Assembly (NCBI RefSeq): GCF_001941965.1
Contig: NZ_MKZO01000010.1
Location: 1-64,000, forward strand
Direction of reading: 5' to 3'
Origin: Pseudomonas putida
GTDB lineage: Bacteria > Pseudomonadota > Gammaproteobacteria > Pseudomonadales > Pseudomonadaceae
DNA: 64,000 nt
The notes beneath the pieces are model-generated. The model saw nothing but the letters and a program-made list of their open reading frames with translations. It was not told the origin of the DNA and searched no databases. Numbering within the stretch: position 1 is the first letter of the stretch; every line of letters begins with the position of its first letter. Made by a program: the position numbers and the translations under genes. Positions 41,690 to 50,729 of this stretch are shown in pieces.

Positions 41690-42460
41690 ATGACTGCTAT
41701 AGAACCCATAGACTACCGAGTCCCCGCCCTCCAGCGCGGCCTCACCATCCTCGGCATGTTCAACGCCCGCCAGCGCAGCCTGAGCATGCAGGACATGGCC
41801 GAGCGCCTGGAGATCAGCCCTTCTGCCGTCTACCGCATCGTCCAGACGCTGGTGGACATGGGCTACCTGCGCAAGGCCGGGCGCAGCGATTTCGAGCTGG
41901 GCAGCCGGGTCATCTCCGACGGCTTCGCCTACCTCGCCAGCCGCGACATCGTCGAGGTGGCGATGCCCTATCTCAATGACCTGCGGGACCGGACTTCGCT
42001 GTCGTGTCACCTGAGCATTCGCGAGCAGACCGACAGTCTTTACGTCTACCGCGCCTTCGCGCCGCAGCGGCTGACCGTCAACATTCCCATCGGCACGCGC
42101 CTGCCCTGCCATGGCACGGCCTTGGGCCGGGTGTTGCTGACGGGTTTGACCGAGGGTGCGTTGAGCCAGCTGTACCAGCATGTGCGGCTGGATGATTACC
42201 CGCCCCCGACACCGCGCACCTTGCCGGAGTTGCAGCAATTGATTGCCGAGGACCGGGCACGGGGCTGGGTGCTGCATCGGTCGGATTACTCGACCGCGAT
42301 CGCTGCCGGGATTCGTGATCACAGTGGGGCGATCACGGCGGCGATCAACCTGTCGGGGCCGGATGCGGTGATGGATACGGCGGTGACGCAGGAGGCGTTT
42401 CTGCAGGCGTTGCTGGGGGCGAGTCGAGAGATATCGGCGGCCTTGGGTTATCGGGATTGA
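41690..42460 (+). CDS. IclR family transcriptional regulator
   Basis: A 256-residue regulator with an N-terminal winged helix (VPALQRGLTILGMFN, LEISPSAVYRIVQTL) and the IclR effector domain (GTRLPCHGTALGRVLLTG, SAAIRDH-like segment, PDAVMDTAV). It is 100 bases downstream of the mgd operon in the same direction and may be read through. Whether it controls the methylamine genes or distant ones is not visible. Confidence 0.87.
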   Translation: MTAIEPIDYRVPALQRGLTILGMFNARQRSLSMQDMAERLEISPSAVYRIVQTLVDMGYLRKAGRSDFELGSRVISDGFAYLASRDIVEVAMPYLNDLRDRTSLSCHLSIREQTDSLYVYRAFAPQRLTVNIPIGTRLPCHGTALGRVLLTGLTEGALSQLYQHVRLDDYPPPTPRTLPELQQLIAEDRARGWVLHRSDYSTAIAAGIRDHSGAITAAINLSGPDAVMDTAVTQEAFLQALLGASREISAALGYRD

Positions 42461-42553
42461 GGCGGAGGCTGGCGCAACAATCTGTCTCAACCTCCGACTA
42501 TGTCGTAGGCAATTTCCCAAGCACACTTTTCCGGCTTTTCAGCCGTTGCACTG

Positions 42554-42569
42554 TGGGGGAAGGGTTGCC
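42554..42569 (+). promoter_or_regulatory. Possible weak sigma-54 element before the DUF3077 gene
   Basis: TGGGGGAAGGGTTGCC keeps GG-N10-GC and TTGC but lacks the rest of the -24 consensus. Chance occurrence is quite possible. A TTGACA hexamer lies further down near 42607. Confidence 0.2.
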
Positions 42570-42690
42570 TAGTCTTGGCGGGTCATTGATTTCCAGTGAC
42601 CGGTTTTGACAGACCGTGCAAGTTGATTTCCTACCCGTACATAGCGGCAGACAGCCACTAGCGGGTTCCCACACTTGCCAGTCGGACATC

Positions 42691-42987
42691 ATGAAGAAAA
42701 AAGACCTCGCCCTCCCCGACCTCACCACCACCTACACCGAATTCTGCTTTTGCGATGAAGGCGAAACCGCGCTGTTCGCCGTGCGTGATGGTGTGGAGAT
42801 GAAGCATGCCCTCGAACAGCTCATGTCCCTCCTGCGCCTGGCTCATGAAAACAACTTCCAGGCCAGCGAGATCGCTGAGGGGCGTCTGGCGAAGATGGTG
42901 CTGGCGACACAGCATGGTCTGGAGGCTTCGAAAGCTATCGTTGCGTCGCTGTTGAAGAGCATCGAGCGGCAGGCGGTTTCGGGGTGA
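42691..42987 (+). CDS. DUF3077 family protein
   Basis: A 98-residue cytosolic protein of a Pseudomonas-centred family. It starts MKKKDLALPDLTTTYTEFCFCDEG and is mostly alpha-helical in its second half (HALEQLMSLLRLAHEN). Family members are common as small orphan genes in Pseudomonas; no function is known. Bounded by a 230-base upstream gap and a REP pair downstream. Confidence 0.75.
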   Translation: MKKKDLALPDLTTTYTEFCFCDEGETALFAVRDGVEMKHALEQLMSLLRLAHENNFQASEIAEGRLAKMVLATQHGLEASKAIVASLLKSIERQAVSG

Positions 42988-42995
42988 TGCTGATG

Positions 42996-43090
42996 TCCCT
43001 ATCGCTGGCAAGCCAGCTCCCACAGGGTCACTGCATGCCTTGAGTCATGTGCAGTACCTTTGGGAGCTGGCTTGCCAGCGATAGGGGCCG
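42996..43090. repeat. Inverted REP pair
   Basis: Head-to-head REP copies with minor differences (CTTTGGGAGC, GATAGGGGCC) after the DUF3077 gene. Confidence 0.88.
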
Positions 43091-43272
43091 AGAGAACAAC
43101 ATCGAAACCAGCCATATGGCACCCCGGCAATCACCCCTTGCACCACTGCAATGTTCTTTCCCCCCTCACCCCGCTAGCCTAGGCCGCACACACGGACCCA
43201 CCGGCAGGTATCGCCACCTCACCCGTTCGCGATTCACGCGTGCAGCCCTATAAAAAATACAAAGGGACATCC

Positions 43273-44625
43273 ATGACCAAGCAGCACTCCACGACAGCGG
43301 CCGCTGGCGACGATCAACTCCGCCGCGTGCTCGGCCTTCCGGCGCTCGTATTCTTCGGGCTCGTCTACATGGTCCCGCTGACCATCTTCACCACCTACGG
43401 CATCGTCACCGAAACCACCGGTGGCCGCACCGCCGGGGCCTACCTGGTGACCCTGGCAGCCATGCTGTTCACCGCCGCGTCCTACGGGATCATGGTCAAG
43501 CGCTTCCCGGTGGCCGGCTCGGCCTACTCCTACACCAATATCGCGTTCGGCCCGAATGTCGGCTTCCTCGCCGGCTGGTCGCTGCTGCTGGATTACCTGT
43601 TCATCCCGATGATCAACTACCTGCTGATCGGGCTGTTCCTGAACATCGCCTTCCCCGCCGTGCCCGCCTGGGTCTTCGTGCTGGTGTGCATCGCCCTGGT
43701 GACCGTGCTCAACGTGATGGGCATCCGCTCGGTGGCCAAGGCCAGCAACCTGATCGTCGGGGCGCAGGTGATCTTTATCGTGGTGTTCATCGCGCTGTCG
43801 TGCCATTCGCTGGGCAACGGCCCGGTGGACTGGCTGGCGCCGCTGGCCGGCGATGGCAGCAAGCCGGGCTTCGATCCGCTGATGGCCGGCGCCGCCGTGC
43901 TGTGCCTGTCGTTCCTCGGTTTCGATGCGGTCTCCACCCTGGCCGAGGAAACCCGCGACGCTCGCCGTGACGTACCGCGGGCGATCATGCTGACCACCCT
44001 GGTCGCCGGTGCCCTGTTCACCCTGCTCGCCTACCTCAGCCAGCTGGCGATCCCGGGCAGCCATTTCGACAATGCCGACGCAGCCGCCAATGAAGTGATG
44101 CTGCAGATCGGCGGCCAGTTCCTCGCCAACTTCTTCACCGCCGCCTATGTCGCCGGCAGCCTGGGTTCGGCGCTGGCGTCACAGGCTGCGGTATCGCGGA
44201 TCATCTACAGCATGGGCCGCGACCGGCTGCTGCCGGAGCGCTTTTTCGGCACCCTGTCGGCGCGCTTCGGCACGCCGGTGAATGCCACCCTGCTGGTCTC
44301 GGCGGTTTCGCTGATCGCCCTGGTGATCAGCCTGGAAACCCTGGCCTCGCTGATCAGCTTCGGCGCGCTGGTGGCCTTCTCGGCGGTGAACATGGCGGTG
44401 CTGCGCACCCACCTGCTGGCCAAGGGGCAACCGAAGAACCTGCTGCTCCACGGCGTAGTGCCGCTGGTGGGCCTGGCATTGACCCTGTGGCTGTGGACCA
44501 GCCTGTCGAGCCTGACCCTGACCATCGGGCTGATCTGGTTCGCTATCGGTATCGCCTATCTGCTGGTGCTGACGGGTGGTTTCCGGCGTAACGTGAAAGT
44601 TGCCGACTTCTCCGAAGCCGGCTGA
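43273..44625 (+). CDS. APC-superfamily amino-acid/amine permease
   Basis: A 450-residue inner-membrane transporter with twelve hydrophobic segments. The first helix has GLPALVFFGLVYMVPLTIF, and motifs GSAYSYTN and FLGFDAVSTLAEETRDARRDVPRAI are typical of APC carriers related to the putrescine importer PuuP. ATG 43273 is preceded by AAAGGG. Amine uptake is possible, which would suit the methylamine genes 2 kb away, but a REP pair and a separate promoter region divide them; this link is speculative. Confidence 0.87.
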   Translation: MTKQHSTTAAAGDDQLRRVLGLPALVFFGLVYMVPLTIFTTYGIVTETTGGRTAGAYLVTLAAMLFTAASYGIMVKRFPVAGSAYSYTNIAFGPNVGFLAGWSLLLDYLFIPMINYLLIGLFLNIAFPAVPAWVFVLVCIALVTVLNVMGIRSVAKASNLIVGAQVIFIVVFIALSCHSLGNGPVDWLAPLAGDGSKPGFDPLMAGAAVLCLSFLGFDAVSTLAEETRDARRDVPRAIMLTTLVAGALFTLLAYLSQLAIPGSHFDNADAAANEVMLQIGGQFLANFFTAAYVAGSLGSALASQAAVSRIIYSMGRDRLLPERFFGTLSARFGTPVNATLLVSAVSLIALVISLETLASLISFGALVAFSAVNMAVLRTHLLAKGQPKNLLLHGVVPLVGLALTLWLWTSLSSLTLTIGLIWFAIGIAYLLVLTGGFRRNVKVADFSEAG

Positions 44626-44628
44626 ACC

Positions 44629-47148
44629 TCAGGTCCCGCGCGGCTTGGCCCGCGCGGTGGCTTCCGCTACCAGCGGATCATCCGGCCAGTAATGCTTCGG
44701 ATACCGCCCCTTCAAATCCTTCCTCACCTCGGCGTAGGTACTACGCCAGAAGTTCGCCAAATCCTGCGTCACCTGCACCGGCCGCCGCGCCGGAGACAAC
44801 AGATGCAACAGGACCTTCTGCCGCCCCTGGGCGATACGCGGCGTATCCGCCAGCCCGAACAGCTCCTGCATGCGCACCGCCAGCACCGGCGGGTGCTCGC
44901 TGTAATCCACGCGGATATTCGACCCCGACGGCACGCCGATATGCACCGGCGCCCATTCGTCCAAGCGCTGCGGCAGCGGCCAGGGCAGCAGGTTGCGCAG
45001 GATCGAGGAGAGATCGAGGTTGGCGAAATGGCTAAGGCGGGTGACCTTGCCCAGATAAGGTTGCAGCCAGTCCGGCAGGGTTGCCAGCAATGCGTCGTCG
45101 CCAAGATCAGGCCATTCGCTTTCGCTGCCGTTGGCCAGATCCAACTGCCGCAGCAAGGCGACACGCGCCTGCCACTGGCGCAGCTCCGGGGTCCACGGCA
45201 ACAGCGCCAGCCCCTTGCGCCGGACCAGATCGAGCAAGGCACGGGCCCGGGCATCGTCGTCCAGGCCGGTCAGCGGTTCGCGGCTGAGCACCAGCTCACC
45301 CACCTTGCGCTGGCGCTCGGCACGCAGGACATTTTCCTTTTCATCCCACTCAAGCTGCTCGACCACGCTGACCTGCTCGGCCAACACCTCTTCGAACAAC
45401 CCGGGATCGAGTTCGGCGGCGAGGTAGATTCGCTCCTCGCGCTGCCCCTGCCGGCTGCCAAGGTCAGCCACCACCAGCCACGGTTCCTTCATCAGCGCAT
45501 CGACCTCGCCGAACTGCGCGGCACGGCCGTTGGCCAGACGATATTCAGCACCACCGGCCCGCCGCTGCTGGGCGACACGGTCGGGATAGGCCAGCGCCAG
45601 CAAGGCGCCGAGCCAGCGTGGATGTTCCGGATCGGCCACCGCCGCGCCGGGTTTGCCGCGCAGGAAACCCCGGTACTGTCGCGCCAGTTGCCGAGCCCGC
45701 TGCACGCCACCCTGGCTGCCGCGATTGGCACGGGTCTCGCCGCTGATCAGGCTGAGGCGGCTATGCAGATCGGCGCCGGCACCGCGCAGGATGTCGCGCT
45801 CGCCAAGCAAGGCGGCGACATCGCAGGCCATGGCGGTCAGGCCAAGATCCTGACCGCGCAGCAGCAGGTGGGCGATACGTGGATGGGCCGGTAGTTCGGC
45901 CATCGCCTGGCCGTGGCTGGTGAGACGGTCATCGCTCAGCGCACCCAGGCGGCGCAGCAGATCCTGCGCCTGGGCATAGGCCGCAGCCGGCGGCACATCC
46001 AGCCAGCTCAACTGCTCCGGCGTCACACCCCAGCGATTCAACTGCAGGGCCAACCCGGACAGATCGGCCTGGATGATTTCAGCGGTGCCATAAGCGGCGA
46101 GCTGCTCATGCTGCGCCTCGGACCACAACCGGTAGCACACGCCCGGCTCCAGACGCCCTGCCCGCCCGGCCCGCTGCGTGGCACTGGCGCGGGAAATGCG
46201 CTGGGTGTCGAGACGGGTCATGCCGCTGCCCGGATCGAAGCGCGGTACCCTCGCCAGCCCGGCATCGATCACCACGCGCACGCCGTCGATGGTCAGGCTG
46301 GTCTCGGCGATATTGGTCGCCAGCACCACCTTGCGCTTGCCCGCCGGAGCCGGCTCGATGGCGGCACGCTGGGCGGACAGGTCGAGTTCGCCATGCAGCG
46401 GACACAGGAGGATGTCCGGGCGCTCGCCCAAGGACTCCTGCAAGGATTGATGGACCCGGCGAATCTCCGCCTGACCCGGCAGGAACACCAGCAGGCTGCC
46501 GCCTTCCTCATCCAGCGCCTGCAACACGGTGTCGGTAACCCGTGGCTCGATATATTCACCCGGCTGGAACGGCCGGCCCCAGCGCATCTGCACCGGGAAC
46601 ATGCGCCCTTCGCTGCTGATCACCGGAGCGTCATCGAGCAGCGCGGACAGGCGCTCGCCTTCGAGGGTCGCGGACATCAGCAGGATCTTCAGCGGCGGCT
46701 CGTCGCGCAGCAGTTCACGACCGTTCAGGCTCAGGGCGAGGGCCAGGTCGGCGTCGAGGCTGCGTTCGTGGAATTCATCGAAGATCAACAGACCAACGCC
46801 CTCCAGCGCTGGGTCATCCTGCAAGCGCCGGGTGAGAATACCTTCAGTGACCACCTCGATCCGCGTCCGCGGGCCAACCTTGCTGTCCAGGCGGATGCGG
46901 TAACCCACGGTTTCCCCGACCTTCTCGCCCAGCTCGCTGGCCAGTCGCTCGGCGGCCGCACGGGCGGCCAGGCGGCGCGGTTCGAGCATGAGGATGGTCT
47001 GCCCGGCCAGCCACGGCTCGTGCAACAGCGCCAGCGGCACACGGGTGGTCTTGCCCGCGCCGGGCGGTGCTTCGAGCACGGCTTCGTGACGCGCCGCCAG
47101 GGCTTCGCGCAACGATGGCAGTACGGCATCAATCGGTAAGGAAATCAT
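44629..47148 (-). CDS. hrpB: ATP-dependent helicase HrpB
   Basis: An 839-residue DEAH-type helicase. Motifs: Walker A APPGAGKTTRVPLALL at 29-44, DEFHERS (box II), SATLEG (III) and QRAGRAGRLEPG (VI), then HA2 and the HrpB-specific C-terminal domain. The stop codon is three bases from that of the convergent permease. HrpB proteins are widespread in Proteobacteria; the physiological RNA substrate is unclear. Confidence 0.94.
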   Translation of the reverse strand: MISLPIDAVLPSLREALAARHEAVLEAPPGAGKTTRVPLALLHEPWLAGQTILMLEPRRLAARAAAERLASELGEKVGETVGYRIRLDSKVGPRTRIEVVTEGILTRRLQDDPALEGVGLLIFDEFHERSLDADLALALSLNGRELLRDEPPLKILLMSATLEGERLSALLDDAPVISSEGRMFPVQMRWGRPFQPGEYIEPRVTDTVLQALDEEGGSLLVFLPGQAEIRRVHQSLQESLGERPDILLCPLHGELDLSAQRAAIEPAPAGKRKVVLATNIAETSLTIDGVRVVIDAGLARVPRFDPGSGMTRLDTQRISRASATQRAGRAGRLEPGVCYRLWSEAQHEQLAAYGTAEIIQADLSGLALQLNRWGVTPEQLSWLDVPPAAAYAQAQDLLRRLGALSDDRLTSHGQAMAELPAHPRIAHLLLRGQDLGLTAMACDVAALLGERDILRGAGADLHSRLSLISGETRANRGSQGGVQRARQLARQYRGFLRGKPGAAVADPEHPRWLGALLALAYPDRVAQQRRAGGAEYRLANGRAAQFGEVDALMKEPWLVVADLGSRQGQREERIYLAAELDPGLFEEVLAEQVSVVEQLEWDEKENVLRAERQRKVGELVLSREPLTGLDDDARARALLDLVRRKGLALLPWTPELRQWQARVALLRQLDLANGSESEWPDLGDDALLATLPDWLQPYLGKVTRLSHFANLDLSSILRNLLPWPLPQRLDEWAPVHIGVPSGSNIRVDYSEHPPVLAVRMQELFGLADTPRIAQGRQKVLLHLLSPARRPVQVTQDLANFWRSTYAEVRKDLKGRYPKHYWPDDPLVAEATARAKPRGT

Positions 47149-47267
47149 GGTAGCCCTCTAACAGAGGGGCGAGTATAACGGCGAACCCGGCCTGCCCTAT
47201 CATGGTCTTATCCTCTGAAGCCGGCCTTTTGCCGGTATCGTTGCGGCTATCCTTGCGGAGATTTTCA

Positions 47268-47687
47268 ATGCGTATTCCTTCCCGTGTCACTGGCGGCATC
47301 CTGGTCGCAACCCTGCTGACCCAGCTCACGGCCTGCGGCACCCTGTTCTACCCGGATCGTCGTGGCCAGATCGAAGGCAAGGTCGACCCGGTGATCGTCG
47401 CTCTCGATGCCGTCGGCATCCTCTTCTATGTCATTCCCGGGCTGATTGCCTTCGGTATCGACTTCGCCACCGGCGCGATCTACCTGCCGGGCGGCAGCAC
47501 TGCGCAGGTGTCGCCGGAAAAACTCAACGAAGCCATCGGCGCCGACGGCAAGGTGGACAACAGCCGCCTGCAGGCCATCCTCGAAAGCGAACTGGGCCAG
47601 AACCTGCCGCTGAACGACCCGCGCCTGGTCCAGCACAAGGGCAGCCTGCAGCAACTGGCGATGTACGACCTGGTGCCTGCTGCCTGA
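47268..47687 (+). CDS. Small putative lipoprotein
   Basis: A 139-residue exported protein. The signal peptide ends in a lipobox LTAC with Cys22 or so as the lipidation site, followed by GTLFYPDRRGQ. A hydrophobic stretch (PVIVALDAVGILFYVIPGLIAFGIDFATGAIYLP) follows. GGAG precedes ATG 47268. The family is common in Pseudomonas but unnamed. Its stop lies one base before the fieF start, so the two are likely co-expressed. Confidence 0.75.
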   Translation: MRIPSRVTGGILVATLLTQLTACGTLFYPDRRGQIEGKVDPVIVALDAVGILFYVIPGLIAFGIDFATGAIYLPGGSTAQVSPEKLNEAIGADGKVDNSRLQAILESELGQNLPLNDPRLVQHKGSLQQLAMYDLVPAA

Positions 47688-47688
47688 C

Positions 47689-48561
47689 ATGACGGCCACT
47701 TCCAGCGAACACGCGCGCCTGCTGCGCCTCGCCACCCGGGCCTCGCTCGCGGTGGCGTGCATCCTGATCGTCAGCAAGGCGATCGCCTGGTGGTTGAGCG
47801 GCTCGGTCAGTTTGCTGGCCGGGCTGACCGACTCGCTGCTGGATGGCGCGGCGTCGCTGCTCAATCTGCTGGCGGTGCGCTATGCGCTGCGGCCGGCGGA
47901 TGAGGATCACCGTTACGGACATGGAAAGGCCGAGTCGCTGGCGGGGATGGCGCAGGCGTTGTTCATCGGGGTGAGCGCGGTGTTGATCGCGTTCCAGGCC
48001 TATGAGCGTTTGCAGGATCCGCAGCCCTTGGGCAATACCGGGCTTGGCGTGGCGGTGATGGTGCTATCGCTGGTACTGACCGTGGCGCTGCTGATGGTGC
48101 AGGGTCGGGTGATCCGTGAGACCGGGTCGACGGCGGTACGGGCCGACTCGCTGCACTACCGCTCGGACCTGTTGCTGAACGCCAGCATCCTGGTGGCGCT
48201 GCTGCTGGCGGCCTATGGCTGGCCGCAACTGGATGCGTTCTTCGGGCTGGGGATCGCGCTGTATATCTTCTGGAGCGCGCTGACCATCGCCCGGGAGAGC
48301 TTTGCCACCCTGATGGATGAAGAGTTGCCGGCGGAGGTCAGCGAGCGGATGCTGGCGCTGGTCTGTGCGGTGCCCGGGGTGGTCGGGGCGCATGACCTGC
48401 GCACGCGGGTTTCGGGGAACCGGTGGTTCGTGCAGGTGCATCTGGAGTTGCCAGGTGAGCTGCCGCTGACCAGGGCGCATGCGTTGTGCGTGGAGGCTTC
48501 GGCGGCGATCAGTCGGGAGTATCCGAGGGCTGAAGTGCTGGTGCATGCAGATCCGGTTTAG
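47689..48561 (+). CDS. fieF: Cation diffusion facilitator (FieF/YiiP-type)
   Basis: A 290-residue inner-membrane efflux protein for Zn(II)/Fe(II). It has six membrane helices, the site residues in LTDSLLDGAASLLNLLAVRY, and the loop ADEDHRYGHGKAESLAG typical of FieF. The C-terminal cytoplasmic domain follows from about residue 210. The ion can be zinc, iron, cadmium or cobalt. Confidence 0.88.
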   Translation: MTATSSEHARLLRLATRASLAVACILIVSKAIAWWLSGSVSLLAGLTDSLLDGAASLLNLLAVRYALRPADEDHRYGHGKAESLAGMAQALFIGVSAVLIAFQAYERLQDPQPLGNTGLGVAVMVLSLVLTVALLMVQGRVIRETGSTAVRADSLHYRSDLLLNASILVALLLAAYGWPQLDAFFGLGIALYIFWSALTIARESFATLMDEELPAEVSERMLALVCAVPGVVGAHDLRTRVSGNRWFVQVHLELPGELPLTRAHALCVEASAAISREYPRAEVLVHADPV

Positions 48562-48565
48562 TGGG

Positions 48566-48669
48566 TGTTCTTTAGGGCCTCATCGCTGGCAAGCCAGCTC
48601 CCACAGGGTACAGCGTGCGCCGCGAAACCTGTGGGAGCTGGCTTGCCAGCGATAGGGCCCTCGAACACA
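48566..48669. repeat. Inverted REP pair
   Basis: Head-to-head REP copies flanked by TTCTTTAGGGCC and GGGCCCTCGAA, between the convergent fieF and DUF6515 genes. Confidence 0.9.
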
Positions 48670-48679
48670 CAGCAAGTCT

Positions 48680-49516
48680 TCAGTTGACGCTATACCCGCG
48701 CCCAGCCAGGCAAGCGCCCATCGCCCGGCGATAGGTATCCGCCACCTGCGCCGGCGGCGCCTGGTTGGCATAGGATGGATCGAAACCACTCTGGTCCACC
48801 GCCCAGCGATGGCACTGGTAGCGATCCTGCTCCTGCTGCTGTGGCGACTGCCCCTGCATCGGGTAGGCGATCACGTCATACCCGCTACCCTGTTGCACCG
48901 GCGCCGGCTGCTGCACCTGCGGCGGGTTCACCACTACATATTCCTGGCTGGCCTGCTGGTACTGGTAATAGGTATCCGCCACCAGGAAGAACAGCGCCCC
49001 GCCAATCCACATCTCCCGCGCATAGTCCGGCAGGTAGCTCACCCGCACGCCATACGGCGGCGTCACCACCACGTAGCCCGAGCCATGCGGGCGATACCAG
49101 TAGCCGCCCGAGTAGAAGTAGTCCTGCCCGCGATACGGCACTTTCCAATAACGATCCGGGAAGCGGTCGATGGCATGCCCCGGACGGTACTGCGGCCCAG
49201 GGCCCCAGCCATTGCCATGCCCGCTCGGCCGCCCTGCCCAGTTCGGCTGTTGGCCACGCGGGCCGGTCTGCCAATGCTGGTTGCCGTCGTTGCGCCGGGG
49301 GATGTCCTGGTAATAGCCCTGACGCGGCTCCTGGGTCTGCCAGACTTCTCCGGGCTTGGACTGCAGGGGCGAGCCGCCCGGACGCTGCTCACGCTGATCT
49401 CGCTGTTCGCCACGACCACGGTCATCGCCGCGATGGTCATAGTCGCCCTCGGCGAATACATTCAGGCTCACGCACAGCAGGCCGATGGCTGCCAGTGGCC
49501 AGATACGCGATGTCAT
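48680..49516 (-). CDS. DUF6515-like exported protein
   Basis: A 278-residue protein with a signal peptide (cleavage near VFAEG). The mature N-terminal third is highly charged and glutamine-rich (DHRGDDRGRGEQRDQREQRPGG region), the middle is aromatic and glycine-rich (YFYSGGYWYRP, VVVTPPYG), a hydrophobic segment (WIGGALFFLVADTYY) follows, and the C-terminus has paired cysteines. Similar glycine/tyrosine-rich proteins are found in many Gammaproteobacteria and are of unknown function. Confidence 0.78.
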   Translation of the reverse strand: MTSRIWPLAAIGLLCVSLNVFAEGDYDHRGDDRGRGEQRDQREQRPGGSPLQSKPGEVWQTQEPRQGYYQDIPRRNDGNQHWQTGPRGQQPNWAGRPSGHGNGWGPGPQYRPGHAIDRFPDRYWKVPYRGQDYFYSGGYWYRPHGSGYVVVTPPYGVRVSYLPDYAREMWIGGALFFLVADTYYQYQQASQEYVVVNPPQVQQPAPVQQGSGYDVIAYPMQGQSPQQQEQDRYQCHRWAVDQSGFDPSYANQAPPAQVADTYRRAMGACLAGRGYSVN

Positions 49517-49592
49517 GCTGTTCCTCTACCCACGCGGGAATGATCTCCCAGCCACTCTAGCAGGGGCGCTCTGGCTCGGCAGGTGAAATATG

Positions 49593-49686
49593 GGAGCTGT
49601 AAGCCACAAGCTTCAAGCTGCAAGAAAAAGCAGTCCGCGCCGCCGCAGCCTTTTCTTATCGCTTGCGGCTTATAGCTTGCAGCTCC
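49593..49686. repeat. Foldback repeat with AAGC-rich arms
   Basis: The arms begin GGAGCTGTAAGCC and end GGCTTATAGCTTGCAGCTCC; over the first 20 bases they pair at 16 positions and all differences are transitions. Tracts AAGAAAAAG and CTTTTCTT continue the pairing. This is an extragenic repeat unlike the REP units. Confidence 0.7.
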
Positions 49687-49689
49687 AAT

Positions 49690-49717
49690 AAAAAAGGGCG
49701 ACCCATGGGCCGCCCTT
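49690..49717 (-). terminator. Rho-independent terminator
   Basis: On the minus strand AAGGGCG-GCCCATGGGT-CGCCCTT is followed by TTTTATT. It has the shape of an intrinsic terminator and no coding gene of that strand ends here. Confidence 0.8.
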
Positions 49718-49885
49718 CGAGAAACTTGTCCTGGCTCGACGCTTGTGACGCCGGCTCACCTCACACCTGTCTTGTGGACCGTGTGTAGCTCGGGGGCCGA
49801 GCACAACCCTGTGGGATTGCTGGCCGCGACCCTCCTGATTGGGGAGGTCGCCGTGGACATGTGTCCGAGCAGTGATTCTGGAAAC
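49690..49885 (-). ncRNA. Candidate structured small RNA
   Basis: The minus strand upstream of the terminator contains a series of strong hairpins (GGACA-CA-TGTCC; GCGACCTCC paired with GGAGGGTCGC; GCTCGG-CCC-CCGAGC) over about 190 bases and no plausible reading frame. No known RNA family was recognised. The 5' end is a guess. It could be a free sRNA or a leader/attenuator for the DUF6515 gene 170 bases downstream. Confidence 0.5.
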
Positions 49886-50004
49886 AATGATAGGGAAAGC
49901 GTGCAGGCACAGGATTGCGAAGATTGCGGATATAAACATCACTTGCGCAATTTTTGGCTAAATATTAATAATTACCAGCAATCCATCCATAAAAGGCCTG
50001 ATCT

Positions 50005-50481
50005 ATGAGCAAGCTGGACCGCTACGACCTGAGCATCCTCGCCGAATTGCAGCGCGATGCGCGCATCTCCAACCAGGAACTGGCCGAGCGCATCGGGTTG
50101 TCGCCATCGCCCTGCTCGCGGCGGGTCAAGCAACTGGAAGACGACGGCTTCATCTCCCGCCAGGTCGCCCTGCTCGACCGCAAGAAGCTTGGCCTGAGCC
50201 TGACCGCCTACGTGCTGATCGGCATGGACCGGCACACCCCCGAGCGCTTCGAGACCTTCGAGGCGGCGATCCGCAACCTGCCCCAGGTGCTGGAATGCAG
50301 CCTGGTGACCGGGATGGACGCCGACTACCAGCTCAAGGTGGTGGTGCCGGACATGGATCACTACCAGAAACTGCTGCTCGGCCACCTGACCCGCATCGAG
50401 GGTGTCACCAGTGTTCGCTCGAGTTTTGTCCTGAATCAGGTTTTGGCCTCCACCGAGCTGCCATTGACCCACCTGCGATAG
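50005..50481 (+). CDS. Lrp/AsnC family transcriptional regulator
   Basis: A 158-residue Lrp-type regulator with HTH (DRYDLSILAELQRDARISNQELAERIGLS) and RAM domain (SLVTGMDADYQLKVVVPDMD). The third of this family in the window. Upstream lies an AT-rich stretch (49920-50004) likely holding its promoter. No obvious target is divergent from it except the sRNA candidate. Confidence 0.9.
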   Translation: MSKLDRYDLSILAELQRDARISNQELAERIGLSPSPCSRRVKQLEDDGFISRQVALLDRKKLGLSLTAYVLIGMDRHTPERFETFEAAIRNLPQVLECSLVTGMDADYQLKVVVPDMDHYQKLLLGHLTRIEGVTSVRSSFVLNQVLASTELPLTHLR

Positions 50482-50519
50482 GCGTATAATCCGGCGCTTC
50501 ACGCTGCCGGAGAGAATCG

Positions 50520-50726
50520 ATGGATCCTGTGTTGTTCGAAGAGTGGATGATGACCATCCTCGTCACCGTCCTGATTGGTTTCATGGGCTTCATCGTCTAT
50601 GACCTGGCGAAGAAGTCCAAGGCCGGCAAGTTCGGCACCTTCATCCTGTTCTTCGTGCTCGGGCTGGGCATCCTTGCCTTCATCATCAAGAGCGTGGTGA
50701 TCACCTGGATCGAGCTCAACCAGTAA
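50520..50726 (+). CDS. DUF2788 small membrane protein
   Basis: A 68-residue protein with two hydrophobic helices (about 11-29 and 40-64) joined by a lysine-rich loop (AKKSKAGKFG). It matches the short DUF2788 proteins of Gammaproteobacteria, with unknown function. Its stop codon is three bases from that of the convergent pseudouridine synthase. Confidence 0.8.
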   Translation: MDPVLFEEWMMTILVTVLIGFMGFIVYDLAKKSKAGKFGTFILFFVLGLGILAFIIKSVVITWIELNQ

Positions 50727-50729
50727 GCC

